Assembly: GCA_946488855.1 (NCBI GenBank)
Contig: CAMLWC010000009.1
Coordinates: 1-42,998, forward strand
Direction of reading: 5' to 3'
Length of the DNA stretch: 42,998 nt
Source of the DNA: an uncultured Mycoplasmatota bacterium
Lineage (GTDB): Bacteria; Bacillota_I; Bacilli_A; RF39; UBA660
Shown: one piece after another, positions 39,824-42,998 of the stretch
How positions within the stretch are numbered: the stretch's first letter is position 1
How the letters are laid out: every line of letters starts with the position of its first letter
Notes under the pieces: model-generated
What the model was told of the DNA's origin: nothing
Seen by the model: the letters and a program-made list of their open reading frames with translations, nothing else
Database searches by the model: none
Position numbers and translations under genes: made by a program

Positions 39824-40647
39824 TGGAAGGAAAAATAATAAAAATAATTAGTAATGCTTTTACAGTTTTAAGTGATAAAGAATATATATGTAACGCTAGA
39901 GGAAAATTTAGAAATTTAAAAATTACGCCTTTAGTAGGAGATAATGTTATATTTGATAATAATAAAAAAATAATTTTAGATATTAAAGAAAGAAAAAATA
40001 GTTTAATAAGACCTCCAATTGCTAATATTGATCAAGCAGTAATAGTAGCAAGTGTTAAAGAACCTAATTTAGATTTATATTTGTTAGATAAATTATTATG
40101 CTTAATTGAATTTAATAATATAAAACCTATTATTTGTTTTACTAAATTAGATTTATTAGATGATTTAACTTATATTGATAAAATAAAAAAATATTATCAA
40201 AGTATTGGTTATCAAGTTTATTATAATAAAGAAGAAAAGATTAAAACAATATTTAAAGATAAAATTACTGTTTTTGCTGGTCAATCAGGTGCTGGGAAAT
40301 CTACTTTATTAAATATTTTGGATAGTAATTTAAATTTAAAAACAAATGATATCTCTAAAGCTTTAGGTAGAGGAAAACATACCACTCGTCATGTAAGTTT
40401 AATTAAAATATTAGATGGGTGGTGTGCTGATACACCTGGTTTTTCAAGTTTAGATTTAAGAGAAATGAGCTTATCTGAAATAAGAGATAATTTTATAGAA
40501 TTTAATTTATATCGTGATAAATGTGCTTATAAAGATTGTATGCATGATAAAGAAGAAGACTGTGAAATAAAACGAAGATTAAACAAAGATATATTAGAAT
40601 CTAGATATAATAATTATATTAAATTGATAAGAAAGGAAAAAATATGA
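39823..40647 (+). CDS. rsgA: Ribosome small subunit GTPase RsgA
   Basis: 274 residues. An OB-fold at the N-terminus is followed by a circularly permuted GTPase: the FTKLDLLDD specificity motif comes before the P-loop GQSGAGKST (153-161), then the ADTPGFSSLD switch. A zinc knuckle near the end holds cysteines in CAYKDCMHDKEEDC. It checks late 30S assembly. It starts within the last base of prkC, in the usual block order. Confidence 0.95.
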   Translation: MEGKIIKIISNAFTVLSDKEYICNARGKFRNLKITPLVGDNVIFDNNKKIILDIKERKNSLIRPPIANIDQAVIVASVKEPNLDLYLLDKLLCLIEFNNIKPIICFTKLDLLDDLTYIDKIKKYYQSIGYQVYYNKEEKIKTIFKDKITVFAGQSGAGKSTLLNILDSNLNLKTNDISKALGRGKHTTRHVSLIKILDGWCADTPGFSSLDLREMSLSEIRDNFIEFNLYRDKCAYKDCMHDKEEDCEIKRRLNKDILESRYNNYIKLIRKEKI

Positions 40648-41249
40648 AAATATCCGCTTCATTTTTAACAATAGGTAATATAGAAAATGTAAATAAATTA
40701 GTTAATTGTGATATTGATTATCTTCATTTAGATATAATGGATGGTATATTTGTCAACAATAAAAATGAAGTAATTAATATTACTAATAAAAAACCTTTAG
40801 ATGTCCATTTAATGGTTAATGATGTTTATAAATATATTGATAAATATAAAAATTTAAATCCATCATTTATAACATTTCATTATGAAGTAGATGCTGATAT
40901 ATTAGATGTTATTAATTATATAAAAAAGTTTAACATTAAAGTTGGATTATCAATTAAACCATCTACTAAAGTAGAAGAGATAATTCCATATTTACCTTAT
41001 TTAGATTTAGTATTAGTTATGAGTGTTGAACCAGGTCAAGGTGGTCAAGTCTTTATTATGGATACAGTTGATAAAATTAAAAGATTAAAAGAATTAAAAG
41101 GAAACTATTTAATTGAAGTTGATGGCGGAATTAATGATAGCACCATTGATTTAGTTAAAGATGCTGATATAGTAGTGGTTGGTAGTTATATTACTAGTGG
41201 AAATTATGAAGAAAGAATTAAAAGTTTAAAGGAGAAAATTTATGGATGA
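40644..41249 (+). CDS. rpe: Ribulose-phosphate 3-epimerase
   Basis: 201 residues, a little short for the family (about 215-220). The TIM barrel motifs are present: LHLDIMDGIFV, DVHLMVND, ITFHYE, MSVEPGQGGQVF, EVDGGIN. It interconverts ribulose-5-phosphate and xylulose-5-phosphate in the pentose phosphate pathway. It overlaps rsgA by four bases and frr by eight. No thiamine pyrophosphokinase gene, which often follows, is found. Confidence 0.93.
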   Translation: MKISASFLTIGNIENVNKLVNCDIDYLHLDIMDGIFVNNKNEVINITNKKPLDVHLMVNDVYKYIDKYKNLNPSFITFHYEVDADILDVINYIKKFNIKVGLSIKPSTKVEEIIPYLPYLDLVLVMSVEPGQGGQVFIMDTVDKIKRLKELKGNYLIEVDGGINDSTIDLVKDADIVVVGSYITSGNYEERIKSLKEKIYG

Positions 41250-41784
41250 TATTTTATTAGAAACTGAAACAAGAATGGAAAGTGCAATTGAATCTTTAGA
41301 AAAAAGATTAATTAATATTAGAGCAGGAAGAGCTAACCCTAGTATGTTAGATGGAGTAGTAGTTAATTATTATGGAGTAGATACACCATTAAAACAATTA
41401 GCTAATATTTCAATTCCTGAAGCAAGACAATTATGTATTAAACCTTTTGATAAAAGTTGTTTAAATTTAATTGAAAAAGGAATATATGAAGCAAATATTG
41501 GTTTAACACCTAATAATAATGGTGAAATAATTATTTTAAATATTCCAGCTTTAACAGAAGAAACAAGAAGAGAATATGTAAAACAAGCTAAAAATATTGC
41601 TGAAGAAGCTAAAATTGCTTTAAGAAATATAAGACAAGATGCTAATAATGATGCTAAAAAATTAGAAATACCTGAAGATGATATTAAATATTGTACAGAA
41701 GAAATACAAGATTTAATTAATAAATATAATAAAATTGTTGATGAAAAGCTAGCAGTAAAAGAAAAAGAATTACTAAGCGTATAA
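41242..41784 (+). CDS. frr: Ribosome recycling factor
   Basis: 180 residues. The three-helix bundle plus hinge domain shows IRAGRANPSMLDGVVVNYYG, TPLKQLANISIPEARQL and the end helix ALTEETRREYVKQAKNIAEEAK. It splits post-termination ribosomes with EF-G. Its place behind rpe is unusual, since frr commonly follows pyrH. The overlap with rpe ties it to the kinase-phosphatase operon. Confidence 0.96.
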   Translation: MDDILLETETRMESAIESLEKRLINIRAGRANPSMLDGVVVNYYGVDTPLKQLANISIPEARQLCIKPFDKSCLNLIEKGIYEANIGLTPNNNGEIIILNIPALTEETRREYVKQAKNIAEEAKIALRNIRQDANNDAKKLEIPEDDIKYCTEEIQDLINKYNKIVDEKLAVKEKELLSV

Positions 41785-41796
41785 AGGGGGATAAAA

Positions 41797-42924
41797 ATGA
41801 AAAAAGAGATTAATTATTCAAAATTAAATGATTTAATTTCTCTATCTCATAATATATTAAAAATATTATTTGTTTTATTAATAATAGTTGGATTATATGC
41901 AATTATTATGCTTATAAAAGAAGTGAAGATATTACCTTTTCTTTTTTCTATATTTAAGATAATAGCACCTCTTTTTGTTGGTGTATTCATAGCTTGGTTA
42001 TTTGATCCAATTGTTACAAAACTAAATAAAAAAGGTGTTAGGAGAATTATAGGTACTATTTTGTGCTATGTAGTATTTTTAGGAATAATATTTTTAATTA
42101 TGTATGCAATAATACCACTTCTTTCAGAACAAATAAATGATTTTGTATCGACAACAATTCCATCATTATATGAAACTTCAAAAAATTGGATAGATAGTAT
42201 TTTAAGTAATGTTAATAATGTTGAAGGTTTTGATGCCATAGCAATGCGTAATGAAATATTTAAAAAATTAGAATTAGCAGCAACTAATTTGGCTAATTCA
42301 TTACCAGATATATTAGTAGTATCATTAAAAACAATTTTTTCATGGTTGGGAGTATTTGGTATTGGATTAATTATTGGATTTTACTTATTATTAGATTTTG
42401 ATGATAATATAGATACTTTATATACATTAATTCCAAAAAAATATCGTAGTGAAACTAAAAGATGTTTATCTGCTGTTAATAAACCTTTGAAAAGATTTGT
42501 TAATGGAGCGTTGTTAGATTGTACAGTAGTTTTTGTTATAACTGCTATTGGATTTTCATTTATTGGTTTAAAAGCCCCTTTATTATTTGCTTTGTTTTGT
42601 GCATTAACAAATGTAATTCCTTATGCTGGTCCTTATATAGGTGGTGCTCCTGCTGTATTTGTTGGATTAACGCAATCTACACCAATAGGAATAGCAATAT
42701 TAATATTTATTATCATTGTTCAAATGGTTGAAGGTAATTTCTTCCAACCTTTAATAATGAGTAAAACAACTAAATTAAGTCCAGTTACAATTATGTTAGG
42801 ATTATTAATATTTGGTCATTTCTTTGGTATTTTAGGTATGATCATTTCAACTCCTTTAATTGGAGCAATTAAAGAATTAGTCAACTTTTTTGATGAAAAA
42901 TATGATTTTTTAAATTTTAGTTAA
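41797..42924 (+). CDS. AI-2E family transporter-like membrane protein
   Basis: 375 residues, about seven to eight membrane spans with the family marks: LFVGVFIAWLFDPIV, a long extracellular or cytoplasmic helical loop in the middle, GIGLIIGFYLLLDFDD, LCALTNVIPYAGPYIGG-like stretch (here FCALTNVIPYAGPYIGGAP), and EGNFFQPLIMSKTTKLSPV near the end. Members include quorum-signal exporters and, in Bacillus, the sporulation-related YtvI. The substrate here is unknown. AAAGGGGG precedes the ATG, 12 bases after frr. Confidence 0.88.
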   Translation: MKKEINYSKLNDLISLSHNILKILFVLLIIVGLYAIIMLIKEVKILPFLFSIFKIIAPLFVGVFIAWLFDPIVTKLNKKGVRRIIGTILCYVVFLGIIFLIMYAIIPLLSEQINDFVSTTIPSLYETSKNWIDSILSNVNNVEGFDAIAMRNEIFKKLELAATNLANSLPDILVVSLKTIFSWLGVFGIGLIIGFYLLLDFDDNIDTLYTLIPKKYRSETKRCLSAVNKPLKRFVNGALLDCTVVFVITAIGFSFIGLKAPLLFALFCALTNVIPYAGPYIGGAPAVFVGLTQSTPIGIAILIFIIIVQMVEGNFFQPLIMSKTTKLSPVTIMLGLLIFGHFFGILGMIISTPLIGAIKELVNFFDEKYDFLNFS

Positions 42925-42946
42925 AATGTAAATGTATATTTGCATT
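42925..42946 (+). other. Hairpin without T tract after the membrane protein gene
   Basis: AATGTAAAT, loop GTAT, ATTTGCATT: nine base pairs with one G-U. No T run follows, so it is not a standard terminator by itself. Confidence 0.4.
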
Positions 42947-42957
42947 GACCGTGTAAG

Positions 42958-42996
42958 AATAACTGTGTAAGTTGAAAACTTATGCAGTTATTTTTT
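42958..42996 (+). terminator. Intrinsic terminator at the window end
   Basis: AATAACTG pairs with CAGTTATT (42985-42992), two wobble pairs follow, then TAAGTT pairs with AACTTA around a GAA loop: sixteen pairs, then a T tract. It probably ends the large rlmN-frr operon. Confidence 0.8.
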
Positions 42997-42998
42997 GT

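Noticed and set aside
42925-42998. Small RNA gene at the right edge
   Set aside because: Two hairpins are present, but no promoter between 42925 and the edge could be made out, so the second is called a terminator of the upstream operon.

Overview
The window is very AT-rich chromosomal DNA, with stems and promoters built almost wholly from A and T. It uses the standard code: TGA serves as a stop, for example at the ends of the marR-like gene and of the second ABC gene. Gene content and order point to a low-GC member of the Bacillota, most likely an uncultured Bacilli-class gut-type lineage. Supporting evidence is a single-chain GlyRS and an IleRS under T-box control, a sepF-divIVA-ileS block, the rlmN-prpC-prkC-rsgA-rpe block, SpoVG, and a SigK-like late-sporulation sigma factor with a pro-sequence. 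I cannot name a genus from the sequence alone. Many genes carry AGGAGG or GGTGAT ribosome sites, so several starts were moved downstream to the ATG that fits them.

Layout. 1-7.8 kb is housekeeping: NUDIX, spoVG, a U32 pair (tRNA hydroxylation type), greA, tig, rsmD, an Rpn-family nuclease and ffh. 7.85-9.7 kb (minus strand) is an ECF sigma factor with an RsgI-like membrane anti-sigma factor carrying three PepSY repeats. 9.8-14.3 kb is a MarR-type regulator with a palindromic operator and a heterodimeric ABC exporter. 14.3-22.5 kb holds a phosphoglycerate-mutase-like pseudoenzyme, a glycine T-box with an unknown gene and glyS, sepF, divIVA, and an isoleucine T-box with ileS. 22.5-25.2 kb holds a transglutaminase-like protein, a BRO/antirepressor-like protein and a SanA-like protein. 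25.2-27.8 kb (minus strand) is an M16 peptidase pair. 27.8-32.8 kb is sigK-like, a compact toxin-antitoxin-like locus, a Fic protein between 25-nt direct repeats, an ABC exporter and a NagZ lipoprotein. 32.8-36.3 kb holds tRNA-Lys(CTT), secG, cardiolipin synthase, two XRE regulators and a prepilin/BspA-repeat chimera. 36.3-42.9 kb is the Ser/Thr kinase-phosphatase block, then frr and an AI-2E-family membrane protein.

The most interesting element is at 28,511-28,840, in the only sizeable stretch without a long gene. A promoter (TTTACA-17-TATAAT with extended -10) starts an RNA at about 28,553. Its Shine-Dalgarno is locked in a perfect CCTCCT-GAA-AGGAGG hairpin, it encodes a 30-residue, almost purely hydrophobic peptide, and its 5' end is complementary to its own 3' end just before a T-run. 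A convergent promoter on the other strand would make an antisense RNA, and a 12-nt direct repeat lets that RNA also reach the 5' UTR. This is the architecture of a type I toxin-antitoxin locus (Fst/Hok/TxpA type in general plan), with a peptide I do not recognise.

Other points of note: an IleRS whose class I signature reads GIHH instead of HxGH; a glycine T-box leader that seems to lack the upper part of Stem I; a phosphoglycerate mutase homologue that has lost its metal ligands; the pairing of an ECF sigma factor with an RsgI/PepSY anti-sigma factor containing a 64-nt exact internal repeat; and a habit of placing terminator hairpins across stop codons, in one case serving two convergent genes at once.
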